A stretch of 41,174 nt of DNA from Clostridiaceae bacterium (GTDB lineage: Bacteria; Bacillota; Clostridia; DSM-8532), in the NCBI GenBank assembly GCA_012719645.1, contig JAAXZX010000081.1, forward strand, positions 1-41,174. Reading direction: 5' to 3'. Below the pieces are notes generated by a model, which was given only the letters and a program-made list of their open reading frames with translations, had not been told where the DNA came from and did not search any database. Both the position numbers and the translations under genes were made by a program. Positions 17,686 to 26,319 of the stretch are shown in pieces. Within the stretch, counting starts at the first letter, position 1, and every line of letters starts with the position of its first letter.

Positions 17686-17838
17686 GCAGAATACCGATTT
17701 CACCGAACCTTCCGCGTCGGTTTCAGGCGCATCCTTTACGGATCGGCGAACCGCAGGAAGGTGCTGGGTGGGATCTGTTTGCATTATTGATGATGAATAG
17801 TGTATTGGAAGAAAACAAAAGCAAAGGAGGTGAGTGAG

Positions 17839-19392
17839 ATAGAATTTGTTTATGGTCTGATAGTTGGAGTTATAATTGCGATAATTGGTTCACTTATATC
17901 CTTCCGAAAGGGAGTTGAACATAGAAAACGAGTGGCGGAAGCTGAGATAGAGAGTGCAGAGAAAGAAAGCCAACGTTTGATAAGTGAAGCAGAGAAGGTT
18001 GCTGAAAGGAAAAAGCGTGAGGCTCTGATAGAAGCGCGTGAGGAGATCCACAAAAGCAGGGTTGAACTTGAAAGAGAAGTCCGGGAACGCAGGTCCGAGA
18101 TCCAGAGGACTGAAAGACGTCTCCAGCAGAAGGACGAAACCCTTGAAAAGAAGATGGATATCCTGGAAAAGAAGGACGAGGCGCTCAACAGGCAGATTCA
18201 GGAGGTTGAGGCCAAAAAGGCCGAGATCGAAGAACTTTACCAGAAGCAGATAGAAAAGCTCGAGAGCCTCTCGGGTTTGACCGTGGAAGAAGCCAAACAG
18301 TACCTGCTGAGCAGTATTGAAGGCGAAGTCAAACATGAAGCAGCCATTATGGTCAAGGACATCATAGAGCGTTCCAAGGAGGAAGCAGACAGGAAATCCA
18401 AGGAAGTCCTGGCCTGTGCCATTCAAAGGTGCGCAGCCGATCATGCCTCTGAGATCACCGTATCGGTGGTGGCTCTGCCCAACGATGAGATGAAGGGCAG
18501 GATCATAGGACGTGAGGGCCGCAACATCAGAACCCTGGAAACCCTTACAGGCATAGACCTGATCATCGACGATACACCTGAGGCAGTTATTCTGTCAGGG
18601 TTTGATCCGATACGCAGGGAGATTGCAAGAATTGCCCTGGAAAAACTGATCATCGACGGGAGAATACATCCGGCGCGCATCGAAGAAATGGTGGAGAAGG
18701 CCCGCAAGGAAGTGGAAAACACCATCCGCGAGGAAGGTGAACGGGCTACATTCGAAACCGGTGTTCTTGGCCTGAATCCTGAACTGGTCAAGCTGCTGGG
18801 TAAACTGAAATACCGCACCAGTTATGGCCAGAATGTGCTCCAGCACTCCATTGAGGTATCCCACCTGGCAGGCCTTATGGCAGCCGAACTGGGAGAGGAT
18901 GTGGCGCTTGCAAAGCGTGCGGGTCTGCTTCATGACATCGGAAAGGCTGTTGACCATGAGATTGAAGGGACGCATGTGACCATCGGCGCCGATCTGTGCA
19001 GGAAGTACAAGGAGTCGGAGGAAATTGTCAACGCAATCCTGGCTCATCATGGAGATGTTGAAGCCAAATCGATAGTGGCCGTGCTGGTTCAGGCCGCTGA
19101 CGCAGTATCGGGCGCAAGGCCCGGAGCACGAAGAGAAACGCTGGAAACCTATGTAAAACGCTTGCAGAAGCTGGAGGAGATTGCCAACTCATTCCCCGAA
19201 GTCGACAAGTCATACGCGATACAGGCGGGAAGAGAAATAAGGATTATGGTTAAGCCAGAAATGGTTAACGATGACGGAATGATTATGGTCGCAAGAGATA
19301 TTGTCAAAAAGATTGAAAATGAAATGGACTATCCGGGTCAGATCAAAGTCCATATAATAAGAGAGACCCGGGCAGTTGAATATGCAAAATAG
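17839..19392 (+). CDS. rny: Ribonuclease Y, apparent ATA start
   Basis: Membrane-anchored endoribonuclease that starts mRNA decay. Counting from ATA at 17839 it has 517 residues (B. subtilis Rny has 520). An N-terminal membrane helix ([20 protein letters not shown]) is followed by a long coiled coil (about 25-180), a KH domain ([20 protein letters not shown]), and an HD domain with H365-D366 in LLHDIGK. The start is the odd part. AAAGGAGGTGA (17823-17833) is a near-perfect ribosome site, and the codon 8 bases after GGAGG is ATA. The in-frame GTG codons at 17830 (overlapping the site) and 17800 (no site) are poorer candidates. Typical Rny proteins begin right at the helix, which fits ATA. First gene of rny-ymdB-spoVS, a conserved order. 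Confidence 0.93.
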   Translation: MEFVYGLIVGVIIAIIGSLISFRKGVEHRKRVAEAEIESAEKESQRLISEAEKVAERKKREALIEAREEIHKSRVELEREVRERRSEIQRTERRLQQKDETLEKKMDILEKKDEALNRQIQEVEAKKAEIEELYQKQIEKLESLSGLTVEEAKQYLLSSIEGEVKHEAAIMVKDIIERSKEEADRKSKEVLACAIQRCAADHASEITVSVVALPNDEMKGRIIGREGRNIRTLETLTGIDLIIDDTPEAVILSGFDPIRREIARIALEKLIIDGRIHPARIEEMVEKARKEVENTIREEGERATFETGVLGLNPELVKLLGKLKYRTSYGQNVLQHSIEVSHLAGLMAAELGEDVALAKRAGLLHDIGKAVDHEIEGTHVTIGADLCRKYKESEEIVNAILAHHGDVEAKSIVAVLVQAADAVSGARPGARRETLETYVKRLQKLEEIANSFPEVDKSYAIQAGREIRIMVKPEMVNDDGMIMVARDIVKKIENEMDYPGQIKVHIIRETRAVEYAK

Positions 19393-19400
19393 CCTTATAT

Positions 19401-19432
19401 GTCAGGAAGCGTGAATACGCTTCCTGACTTTT
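19401..19432 (+). terminator. Intrinsic terminator after rny
   Basis: Perfect 12-bp stem GTCAGGAAGCGT (19401-19412), GAAT loop, ACGCTTCCTGAC (19417-19428), then TTTT. It sits between rny and ymdB and may be leaky, since no separate ymdB promoter is obvious. Confidence 0.9.
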
Positions 19433-19503
19433 GATTCTTAAAATATTCGGGTTTTGGCGGCAAGGCCTGCCAGACGCCTTGAATGCCGGAAAGGAAGAAA
19501 TCG

Positions 19504-20289
19504 TTGAAGATCCTGTTTGTAGGCGACGTCTTTGGCGAAACTGGACGAAAAGCGCTGGGGATACAGATAGAAAAAATCAGGAATCTTGAGAAGCCTGATT
19601 TTATCATTGTCAATGGAGAGAATGCGGCAGGCGGAAAGGGAATAACATATAATACCGCGCAGGAGATATTCTCCTGCGGTGTTGACGCCATAACCATGGG
19701 AAACCATACATGGGCGCGCAAAGAGGTTATGAACATCATAGACTCGGGAATGAACATCATACGCCCGGCCAACTATCCCAGGGGAGTTCCGGGGAAAGGC
19801 AGGATCATTCTCGAGAAGGATGGCGTAAAGCTTGGGCTTATAAACCTGATTGGCCGTGTCTACATGGAAAACAATGTGGATTGTCCGTTCCAGGCGGCCG
19901 ACAGGGAGGTGCAGAACCTGAGGGGCCAGGTTGACGCCATACTGGTGGATTTCCACGCGGAGGCCACCAGCGAGAAAATAGCCATGGGATATTACCTGGA
20001 TGGACGTGCGGAGGTTGTTGTGGGAACACATACCCATGTCCAGACAGCCGACGAACAGATCCTGGAGAACGGGACAGCATATATAACCGATGTCGGATTC
20101 ACCGGACCCGCTGACGGCGTGATCGGAGTGAACAGGGAACAGATAATCAGGAAGTTTACCTCCGGTCTGCCGTCGCAGTTTGAGCCGGCCTCCGGAAGAG
20201 CCATATTCAATGCCGTCATGGTCACGATTGATCCTGTGATGAAAAAAGCAGTAAATATACGGAGAATTGCAGATTATATCAAACTATGA
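19504..20289 (+). CDS. ymdB: YmdB-family metallophosphoesterase (cyclic-nucleotide phosphodiesterase)
   Basis: 261 residues. Calcineurin-like enzyme of the YmdB/TIGR00282 family; B. subtilis YmdB hydrolyses 2',3'-cyclic nucleotides and influences biofilm and RNA turnover with RNase Y. Metal ligands are visible in order: LFVGDVFGETGR, NGENAAGG, GNHTW, and GTHTHVQTAD. TTG at 19504 is chosen because AAGGAAG lies 6 bases upstream and the protein then begins MKILFVGDV, as in the family; the ATG at 19483 has no ribosome site. Follows rny after a terminator and overlaps in position with upstream starts of the spoVS frame, a conserved Clostridia/Bacilli neighbourhood. Confidence 0.93.
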   Translation: MKILFVGDVFGETGRKALGIQIEKIRNLEKPDFIIVNGENAAGGKGITYNTAQEIFSCGVDAITMGNHTWARKEVMNIIDSGMNIIRPANYPRGVPGKGRIILEKDGVKLGLINLIGRVYMENNVDCPFQAADREVQNLRGQVDAILVDFHAEATSEKIAMGYYLDGRAEVVVGTHTHVQTADEQILENGTAYITDVGFTGPADGVIGVNREQIIRKFTSGLPSQFEPASGRAIFNAVMVTIDPVMKKAVNIRRIADYIKL

Positions 20290-20324
20290 AACGTATCGAT
20301 TTATTTGTGGAGGTTGATCAACAG

Positions 20325-20588
20325 ATGGACGTTCTCAAAGTATCCTCAAAATCGAATCCCAATTCTGTAGCCGGCGCCATTGCAGGTATGGTCAGGGAAA
20401 AAGGTTATGCAGAAGTACAATCCATTGGTGCCGGCGCGTTGAACCAGGCGGTCAAGGCCGTAGCCATCGCGAGAGGATTTCTTGCGCCGTTGGGAATAGA
20501 ATTGGTATGCGTACCCGCCTTTTCAGAAATCATAGTGGATGGGGAAGAACGTACCGCCATGAAGCTCATCGTCAGCCCAAGAAGATAA
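20325..20588 (+). CDS. spoVS: Stage V sporulation protein S
   Basis: 87 residues; SpoVS is normally 86. Small Alba-like protein needed for spore coat assembly and the progress of sporulation. The highly conserved run VSSKSNPNSVAGAIAGMVRE and the core SIGAGALNQAVKAVAIARGF are present. ATG at 20325 gives the family N-terminus MDVLKVSSKS, with GGAGG 11 bases upstream; a longer frame from 20286 overlapping the ymdB stop is unlikely. Marks the organism as a spore former or descendant of one. Confidence 0.95.
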   Translation: MDVLKVSSKSNPNSVAGAIAGMVREKGYAEVQSIGAGALNQAVKAVAIARGFLAPLGIELVCVPAFSEIIVDGEERTAMKLIVSPRR

Positions 20589-20600
20589 ATATTATATGCC

Positions 20601-20645
20601 AGCGGTAAATTTGACAGCGGTAGATTTGACAGCGGTAGATCCCTA
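20601..20645 (+). repeat. 15-bp tandem repeat after spoVS
   Basis: AGCGGTAAATTTGAC (20601-20615), AGCGGTAGATTTGAC (20616-20630) and a decaying third unit AGCGGTAGATCCCTA (20631-20645). A further AT-rich stretch with repeated GACAAGAT words follows to 20690. Possibly a variable-number repeat; function unknown. Confidence 0.8.
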
Positions 20646-20727
20646 CAATAAGATGACAAGATAATAGAAAGACAAGATGATAAGACAATATAACATGTAG
20701 CAGATTACGCTGATAAGGAGTTAAGGT

Positions 20728-22464
20728 ATGAATTACAGGGAGAAGTACTGCTATTGGCTGAACAATCCGTACTTTGACGACGAAACAAAGAAGGAACTTT
20801 TGGCTGTCAGCGGAAATGAAAAAGAGATTGAGGACAGGTTTTACAAGGACCTGGAATTCGGGACGGGCGGAATGCGCGGGCTGATAGGCGCAGGAACAAA
20901 CCGGATGAACAAATACATGGTCAGGAAGGCGGCCCAGGGCCTTGCCAATACCGTTTCCAGCCAGCCAGGCGGTAAGGAAAAGGGAATCGTTATCGCTTAT
21001 GACTGCCGAAGGTTCTCAAGGGAATTTGCCCTTGAATCCGCCCTGGTCTTCGCAGCCAACGGCATCAAAGCCTATCTTTTTGACAGCCTTCGCCCTACGC
21101 CCGAACTGTCATTTGCAGTAAGGCACCTGGGATGCGCTGCCGGCGTAGTCATTACTGCCAGCCACAATCCGAAGGAGTATAACGGGTTCAAGGCTTATGG
21201 AAGCGATGGCGGACAGTTGCCGCCAAAAGAATCCGACGAGGTCATCCGGGAGGTTAACGCGATAGTCGATATAGCCTCCATCCCTTGCATGAGTGAAGAA
21301 GAGGCCAGGGAGAAAGGCCTTCTGGAAATAATAGGGCAAGATGTTGACGACGCGTATATCGAAGCCCTTAAGAGAGTCAGCGTCAATCCCGGGCTATGCC
21401 GTGAAGTAGGAAAGACGGCAAAACTGATATATACGCCCCTTCATGGCTCGGGAAGCGTTCCGGTATTGAGGATCCTTAAGGAGACAGGGTTTGAGCAGGT
21501 TATTCCCGTGAAGGAACAGCAGTATCCCGATCCCGAATTCTCGACGGTAAAATATCCCAATCCCGAGGAGAAATCCGCATTCAGGCTTGCTCTGGATCTT
21601 GCGGAAAGGGAGGATGTGGACCTGATCATCGGAACGGATCCTGACGCGGACAGGGCAGGGGTTGTTGTAAAAGATGCCAGGGGTGAGTATGTGACCCTTA
21701 CCGGCAACCAGATCGGCTGCCTGCTCCTGGAATACATCCTCTCTCAGAAAAAACAGCGCGGCGAGCTTCCGGAGAACGCATTCGCCGCCACCACCATCGT
21801 ATCAAGCGACCTGGCGGAAAAGATATGCCGCCAATACGGCGTGGAGATGGTCACTGTCCTTACCGGGTTCAAGTTCATCGGCGAGCAGATCAGGCTTTTG
21901 GATGATACAGGCAAAAAGAAGTTCATGTTCGGATTTGAAGAGAGCTATGGATACCTTGCGGGGACACACGCCAGGGACAAGGATGCTGTTGTGGCATCCA
22001 TGCTCATCGCGGAGGTTTTTGCCTGGTACAGGTCAAGGGGCATGACCCTGTACGACGGGCTGATGGAGTTATTCGGCAAGTATGGGTATTTCATGGAAGA
22101 AATCGATACATTCACGCTTACGGGAAGGGAAGGGGCTGAAAAGATAAAAAGCGCCCTGAATACCTTAAGGGACAGGATGCCCGGTTCATTCGGAAGGTCA
22201 CGGGTTGCCGCCATAAGGGATTACAAGAGCAGGTCCAGGAGGGTTTTGAAAACGGGTGAAACCCAGCGCCTTGAACTGCCCGAATCAGATGTCCTCTATT
22301 TTGAAATGGAATCAGGTTCCTGGTTCTGTATCAGGCCGTCGGGAACCGAACCAAAAATAAAGATATATTACGGAGTATCCGCCGGCTCGGAAGAAAGCGC
22401 CTGTGAAGAACTGCACGGTTTGAAACAGGATGTTCTGGATGTTATAAAGCCGCTATTGGAATAA
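20728..22464 (+). CDS. pgcA: Alpha-phosphoglucomutase / phosphomannomutase
   Basis: 578 residues, the long (PgcA-type) form of the alpha-D-phosphohexomutase family. Interconverts glucose 1-phosphate and 6-phosphate for glycogen, cell-wall and glycolipid precursors. The phosphoserine is S145 in ITASHNPKEYNG; the metal loop is DPDADR; sugar binding is at GFEESYG; the C-terminal phosphate clamp is RPSGTEPK. The N-terminal signature FGTGGMRG is present. ATG at 20728 has AAGGAG upstream. Separated from spoVS by the tandem repeats; no promoter stands out. Cytoplasmic. Confidence 0.95.
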   Translation: MNYREKYCYWLNNPYFDDETKKELLAVSGNEKEIEDRFYKDLEFGTGGMRGLIGAGTNRMNKYMVRKAAQGLANTVSSQPGGKEKGIVIAYDCRRFSREFALESALVFAANGIKAYLFDSLRPTPELSFAVRHLGCAAGVVITASHNPKEYNGFKAYGSDGGQLPPKESDEVIREVNAIVDIASIPCMSEEEAREKGLLEIIGQDVDDAYIEALKRVSVNPGLCREVGKTAKLIYTPLHGSGSVPVLRILKETGFEQVIPVKEQQYPDPEFSTVKYPNPEEKSAFRLALDLAEREDVDLIIGTDPDADRAGVVVKDARGEYVTLTGNQIGCLLLEYILSQKKQRGELPENAFAATTIVSSDLAEKICRQYGVEMVTVLTGFKFIGEQIRLLDDTGKKKFMFGFEESYGYLAGTHARDKDAVVASMLIAEVFAWYRSRGMTLYDGLMELFGKYGYFMEEIDTFTLTGREGAEKIKSALNTLRDRMPGSFGRSRVAAIRDYKSRSRRVLKTGETQRLELPESDVLYFEMESGSWFCIRPSGTEPKIKIYYGVSAGSEESACEELHGLKQDVLDVIKPLLE

Positions 22465-22614
22465 ACCGATATAAGAGTCAGTTGCAATAACAGTAAAATA
22501 ATGGCGGAACTGCCACCAGGGTTTTTATCGCCGCCAGCCGTTTACAGATTGCTGTATTTGGATAAATACTGATTAGATGCGGGATTGAAGTGAATTGTTC
22601 CAGGAGGGTTAGCA

Positions 22615-23679
22615 GTGAGGAGAGTGCGTCTGGACAAAGCTCAGACCGGTGCTGTTGTAGCACGAGCCATCCATACACTTGATGGTGTTTTTTTGCTTTC
22701 AGCCGGCACCGTTCTAACCCCGGAACATAAGGAAAAACTGCAGAATTACGGGATTACCGAAATCTATATCGAAGACACCATCTCCGAGGGGATCGAAATC
22801 CCTGAGCTCATCCGGGAAGAGGTTATAACCGAGGTCAAATCACAGGTAAAGAAGATGATGACATCCCCGTCTATCAAGGTGTCGGTGGATGTGAAAAAAG
22901 TCGGGGAAATAGTTGAAAGGCTTATTGCCAATATCCTTGAAAACGACAGGATTGTAGCCAGCCTTTGTGATGTGAGGTCCATAGATGAGTATACGTTTTC
23001 CCACAGCGTCAATGTAAGCGTTATCAGTATTGTGACCGGCATCGGGGTCGGAATGAAGGAAGACACCCTCCGGGATCTGGGAATAGGAGCGCTCCTCCAT
23101 GATCTCGGCAAGGTCATGGTTGACGATACCATCCTGAGAAAGCCCACAAACCTTACATCCATCGAATATGACGAGGTAAAAAAGCATACATATTACGGCT
23201 ATGAGATCCTGCAGAAATCGGAGAACATCAGCCGGGAGGCTTGTGATATCGCATTGTCCCACCATGAGAGGCTGGATGGCAGCGGTTATCCCAGGAGGCT
23301 GAAGAGCAGCGATATACAGATATTTGCGAGAATAGCAGCCATTGCGGATGTATATGACGCACTGACCACCGACAAGGTTTACAGGCGCAAGATGATGCCT
23401 CATGATGTCCTGGACTATATGCTGTCCCTGGGGGGCAAGCATTTCGACAAGAGCCTGCTGGACGCCTTTGTAAGGCATATAGCCTATTATCCCGTCGGTA
23501 CGGCGGTGATACTCAATTCCGGCGAGAAGGGACTTGTATCGGAATATAATCCCTATTTCCCCAACAGGCCCGTGGTGCGTGTCGTAATCGATGAAAGCGG
23601 CCACAGCCTGAAAAAATACCGGGAAGTTGACCTGTCCAAGAAGCTTGAATACCGCGTTGTGGCCGTTTGGGACATATAG
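22615..23679 (+). CDS. HD-GYP domain protein, probable cyclic-di-GMP phosphodiesterase
   Basis: 354 residues. The N-terminal 100 or so residues form a small domain often seen ahead of HD-GYP (LDKAQTGAVVARAIHTLDGVFLLSAGTVLT). The HD-GYP domain has H162-D163 in LLHDLGK and H216-H217-E218 with the complete HHExxDGxGYP motif (SHHERLDGSGYP), so it should be active on cyclic di-GMP or a related dinucleotide. A C-terminal tail of about 60 residues (VGTAVILNSGEKGLV...) resembles the common HD-GYP beta extension. No receiver or membrane segment. Start GTG with AGGAGGG 8 bases upstream. Ends 27 bases before yhaM. Confidence 0.92.
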   Translation: MRRVRLDKAQTGAVVARAIHTLDGVFLLSAGTVLTPEHKEKLQNYGITEIYIEDTISEGIEIPELIREEVITEVKSQVKKMMTSPSIKVSVDVKKVGEIVERLIANILENDRIVASLCDVRSIDEYTFSHSVNVSVISIVTGIGVGMKEDTLRDLGIGALLHDLGKVMVDDTILRKPTNLTSIEYDEVKKHTYYGYEILQKSENISREACDIALSHHERLDGSGYPRRLKSSDIQIFARIAAIADVYDALTTDKVYRRKMMPHDVLDYMLSLGGKHFDKSLLDAFVRHIAYYPVGTAVILNSGEKGLVSEYNPYFPNRPVVRVVIDESGHSLKKYREVDLSKKLEYRVVAVWDI

Positions 23680-23706
23680 CCTTGCGGCAGCGCGGGGAGG
23701 GGCCAT

Positions 23707-24669
23707 ATGAAGTTTGATGGAATGAAAATTTCCGAACTGAAAGCCGGTGAAACCATCAATGGCATCTACATACTGAAGGATGCCGAGATCAGGGTTTCTT
23801 CAAACAAGAAGACATACATCGATATGGTCCTTTCCGACAGCACCGGCGAAATAGCGGCAAAATGGTGGGACGCCGGCGAGGAACAGTTCGCAGCCCTCGT
23901 GCCAAACAAGCTTTTCTACGTCAATGCAAGGGTCGACCTGTGGCGCGACATGCTGCAGCTTAATATCGGGAAAATGCAGATCGCCGACGAGGAGGACCAG
24001 AAGCGCATCTCAGAATTCGTGCAGGCGGCTCCTCGCGAGCCAGAAGAGATGCTCAAAGAGGTTTATGCCTACACGGCAAGGATCAGGTCGCCCGAGATCC
24101 GCAATATTGTGATGTACATACTGGACAAAAAGGAAGAGAAGCTGATGTATTGGCCCGCGGCAAAGCTTCTGCACCATTCGGTAAGAAGCGGGCTTTTATA
24201 CCACATGGTGCGGATGCTGAAGTGCGCGGAAGCCCTCAGCGGTGTTTACGGCGGGATCAATACCGACCTTTTATTCGCGGGTGTCATAATCCATGACATG
24301 GCTAAAATAGGCGAGCTTGAAGCCAACGAACTGGGTATGGCCGATTACACCAGGGAAGGAAAGCTGTTGGGGCACATTGTCATGGGTGTTGAGGAGATAG
24401 AAAAAGCCGGCCGGGAAACCGGAGCTTCGGAAGAGATCATCCTGCTCCTGAAGCATATGGTTGTCAGCCACCATTACGAAGCCGAGTTCGGCAGTCCGAA
24501 AAAGCCCATGTTTCTTGAGGCAGAGCTTCTGCACCATATCGATATGATTGACGCCAGGGTCTACGATTACCAGAACGCGACCAGGGACGTCGAGCCGGGA
24601 AACTTTTCAGAACCGGTATGGTCCCTGGACAAACGAAGCATATATAAACCCATGCTGAAGGATTCATAG
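23707..24669 (+). CDS. yhaM: 3'-5' exoribonuclease YhaM
   Basis: 320 residues, typical for YhaM. An N-terminal OB-fold (about 10-100, KTYIDMVLSDSTGEIAAKWWD) binds RNA or DNA and an HD domain (about 155-285; H196-D197 in IIHDMAKIGE, plus the KHMVVSHH segment) is the manganese-dependent exonuclease. It removes short 3' ends from RNAs. ATG follows a GGGGAGGGG stretch. It stands immediately downstream of the HD-GYP gene and 4 kb from RNase Y, grouping RNA decay functions. Cytoplasmic. Confidence 0.93.
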   Translation: MKFDGMKISELKAGETINGIYILKDAEIRVSSNKKTYIDMVLSDSTGEIAAKWWDAGEEQFAALVPNKLFYVNARVDLWRDMLQLNIGKMQIADEEDQKRISEFVQAAPREPEEMLKEVYAYTARIRSPEIRNIVMYILDKKEEKLMYWPAAKLLHHSVRSGLLYHMVRMLKCAEALSGVYGGINTDLLFAGVIIHDMAKIGELEANELGMADYTREGKLLGHIVMGVEEIEKAGRETGASEEIILLLKHMVVSHHYEAEFGSPKKPMFLEAELLHHIDMIDARVYDYQNATRDVEPGNFSEPVWSLDKRSIYKPMLKDS

Positions 24670-24752
24670 TCTTTGCCTGTCCTTGCTGAAATAGGATAAC
24701 ATTTCGGGAAGGCCTGCCGCAATCCGTATGCTTGCCGGTTTTAAGGCCTGTG

Positions 24753-24781
24753 TTGCGGTGCATGGCTGCCGATGGTATACT
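24753..24781 (+). promoter_or_regulatory. Promoter of the GNAT-like gene
   Basis: TTGCGG at 24753-24758, 17-base spacer, TATACT at 24776-24781 preceded by TGG (extended -10). Supports a start codon downstream of 24790, not at 24728. Confidence 0.65.
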
Positions 24782-24847
24782 TGTACTATATATTCGGAAG
24801 GACAGCATGTTTTTTACGTGAAAATCTGTTCAAGGGGCGTGTTGACA

Positions 24848-26014
24848 TTGGTAGAAATCGTAAAGGTACAAACAAAGCGGCAGCTCAAGGATTTCATCAT
24901 GTTTCCGTTTACCCTCTACAAGGATAATCCCTACTGGGTGCCTCCCCTCATAATGGATGAGAAGTTCACCCTGGACAGGAAAAAGAATCCCGCATTTGAG
25001 TTCAGCGAAGCCGAGTATTGGCTGGCATACAAGGACGGCAGAATTGCGGGCCGTATCGCCGGTATCATAAGCCATAGCTACATTGAAAAATGGGGTCAGC
25101 CCTATGCCCGGTTCGGCTGGGTTGATTTTATCGATGATCCCGAGGTATCAAAAGCCCTTTTTGACACAGTGGAAAACTGGGCAAAGGAAAAAGGGCTCAA
25201 GGCGGTCCACGGGCCATTGGGCTTCTGCGACCTGGATAAGCAGGGGATGCTGACAGAAGGGTTTGATGAGGAGGGAACCTTCATATCCATATACAACTAT
25301 CCCTACTACCCGAAGCATTTGGAAGCCCTTGGATATGTAAAGGACGCGGAATGGATAGAAATCGAACTGAAGATGCCCGGGATTGATTTTATAAACAAGA
25401 TGGAGGAACTCGCCGAAAAGGCTAAGAAGAAGTACAACCTGAAGGTGGCGGAACTGAAAAAGCCCAAGGACGCACTGCGTTATGCCGAGGAGATGTTTGG
25501 CCTTATAAATGTGGGTTATGAGCATCTCTACGGTACCGTTCCCCTGACGGACAAGCAGGTGGAATGCTATGTCAAACAGTATTTCTCATTCGTGAACATA
25601 GATTATATATGCTTTATCCTGGACGAAAACGACCATGTAGCCGGCTTCGGAATCCTCTTCCCATCCCTCACCAAGGCAGCTCAGAAGACCGGGGGAAGGC
25701 TTTTCCCGTTCGGTTTTGTACAGTTTCTGCAGGCCATCAAAAAGAACGATACGCTGGATCTCTACCTGATCGCGATCAAACCGGAGCTTCGCGCCAAAGG
25801 TGTTCCCTATATACTGATAAGCGAGATCACAAAAAGAGCCATGCGTAATGGTGTGGTCCGCGGCATCGCCTCACCGGAGCTGGAAACCAACCATGCAATA
25901 CACTCCCTGTGGCGCCATTTCGACAAGCGAATCCACAGGAGAAGGCGCTGCTTCATCAAGAGGTTCGATGCAGATTCGGCAGGCACAGTTGAAGCAAAGG
26001 ATAACGGTGAATAG
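24848..26014 (+). CDS. GNAT-superfamily-like protein, function unknown
   Basis: 388 residues from TTG at 24848. Resembles the large uncharacterised acetyltransferase-like family that includes E. coli YghO: an N-terminal FPFTLYKDNPYWVPPL segment followed by two GNAT-like halves. Residues around VHGPLGFCDLDKQGMLTEGFDE and SIYNYPYYPKHLEALGYVKDAEWIE form the family's most conserved block. The second half carries DLYLIAIKPELRAKGVPYILI, which looks like an acetyl-CoA-binding motif A, and ends with a basic RRRRCFIKRF tail. Substrate unknown. Start is uncertain: GTG 24839 and TTG 24842 are too close to AAGGGG at 24832-24837; TTG 24848 is 10 bases away. It has its own promoter. Confidence 0.75.
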   Translation: MVEIVKVQTKRQLKDFIMFPFTLYKDNPYWVPPLIMDEKFTLDRKKNPAFEFSEAEYWLAYKDGRIAGRIAGIISHSYIEKWGQPYARFGWVDFIDDPEVSKALFDTVENWAKEKGLKAVHGPLGFCDLDKQGMLTEGFDEEGTFISIYNYPYYPKHLEALGYVKDAEWIEIELKMPGIDFINKMEELAEKAKKKYNLKVAELKKPKDALRYAEEMFGLINVGYEHLYGTVPLTDKQVECYVKQYFSFVNIDYICFILDENDHVAGFGILFPSLTKAAQKTGGRLFPFGFVQFLQAIKKNDTLDLYLIAIKPELRAKGVPYILISEITKRAMRNGVVRGIASPELETNHAIHSLWRHFDKRIHRRRRCFIKRFDADSAGTVEAKDNGE

Positions 26015-26098
26015 ACAATAATGCTGCGATATGGGACAGCACTTTGCCAGGGTCATAATCCGCGGATGCGGGAATAGAATTTTACCGGAGATGCCAGA

Positions 26099-26314
26099 AT
26101 GGTGCGGGAAGTGCTGACCATGGCAATATGCCGGCTATGCGGACGGGAGATGGGCAACGAGAAAGAAAAACATGTGTGCAAAGAGAAATACTCCCGGGTG
26201 ATCTGTCCCGGCAAATATCAATGCATGATATGCGGAAATATCCAGGACTATACCGGGCCCTGCGCTCATTGCGGAATGCCCCTTGACGGCGGCGATGAAG
26301 GCAGGGCCGAATAA
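26099..26314 (+). CDS. Small zinc-ribbon-like protein, unknown
   Basis: 71 residues, not recognised as a named family. Cysteine pairs C11/C14, C42/C45 and C55/C58, with C27 and C36 between, suggest two small zinc-binding knuckles. Charged remainder, no membrane segment. ATG at 26099 has GGAG 8 bases upstream; a second in-frame ATG at 26120 is possible. It ends 5 bases before the convergent DUF3810 gene. Such proteins often bind nucleic acid or act as rubredoxin-like or structural zinc modules; no specific role can be given. Confidence 0.7.
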   Translation: MVREVLTMAICRLCGREMGNEKEKHVCKEKYSRVICPGKYQCMICGNIQDYTGPCAHCGMPLDGGDEGRAE

Positions 26315-26319
26315 TATCT

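Noticed and set aside
17604-17837. 77-residue frame upstream of rny
   Set aside because: It spans the leader hairpins, has no ribosome site and ends inside the rny ribosome site.
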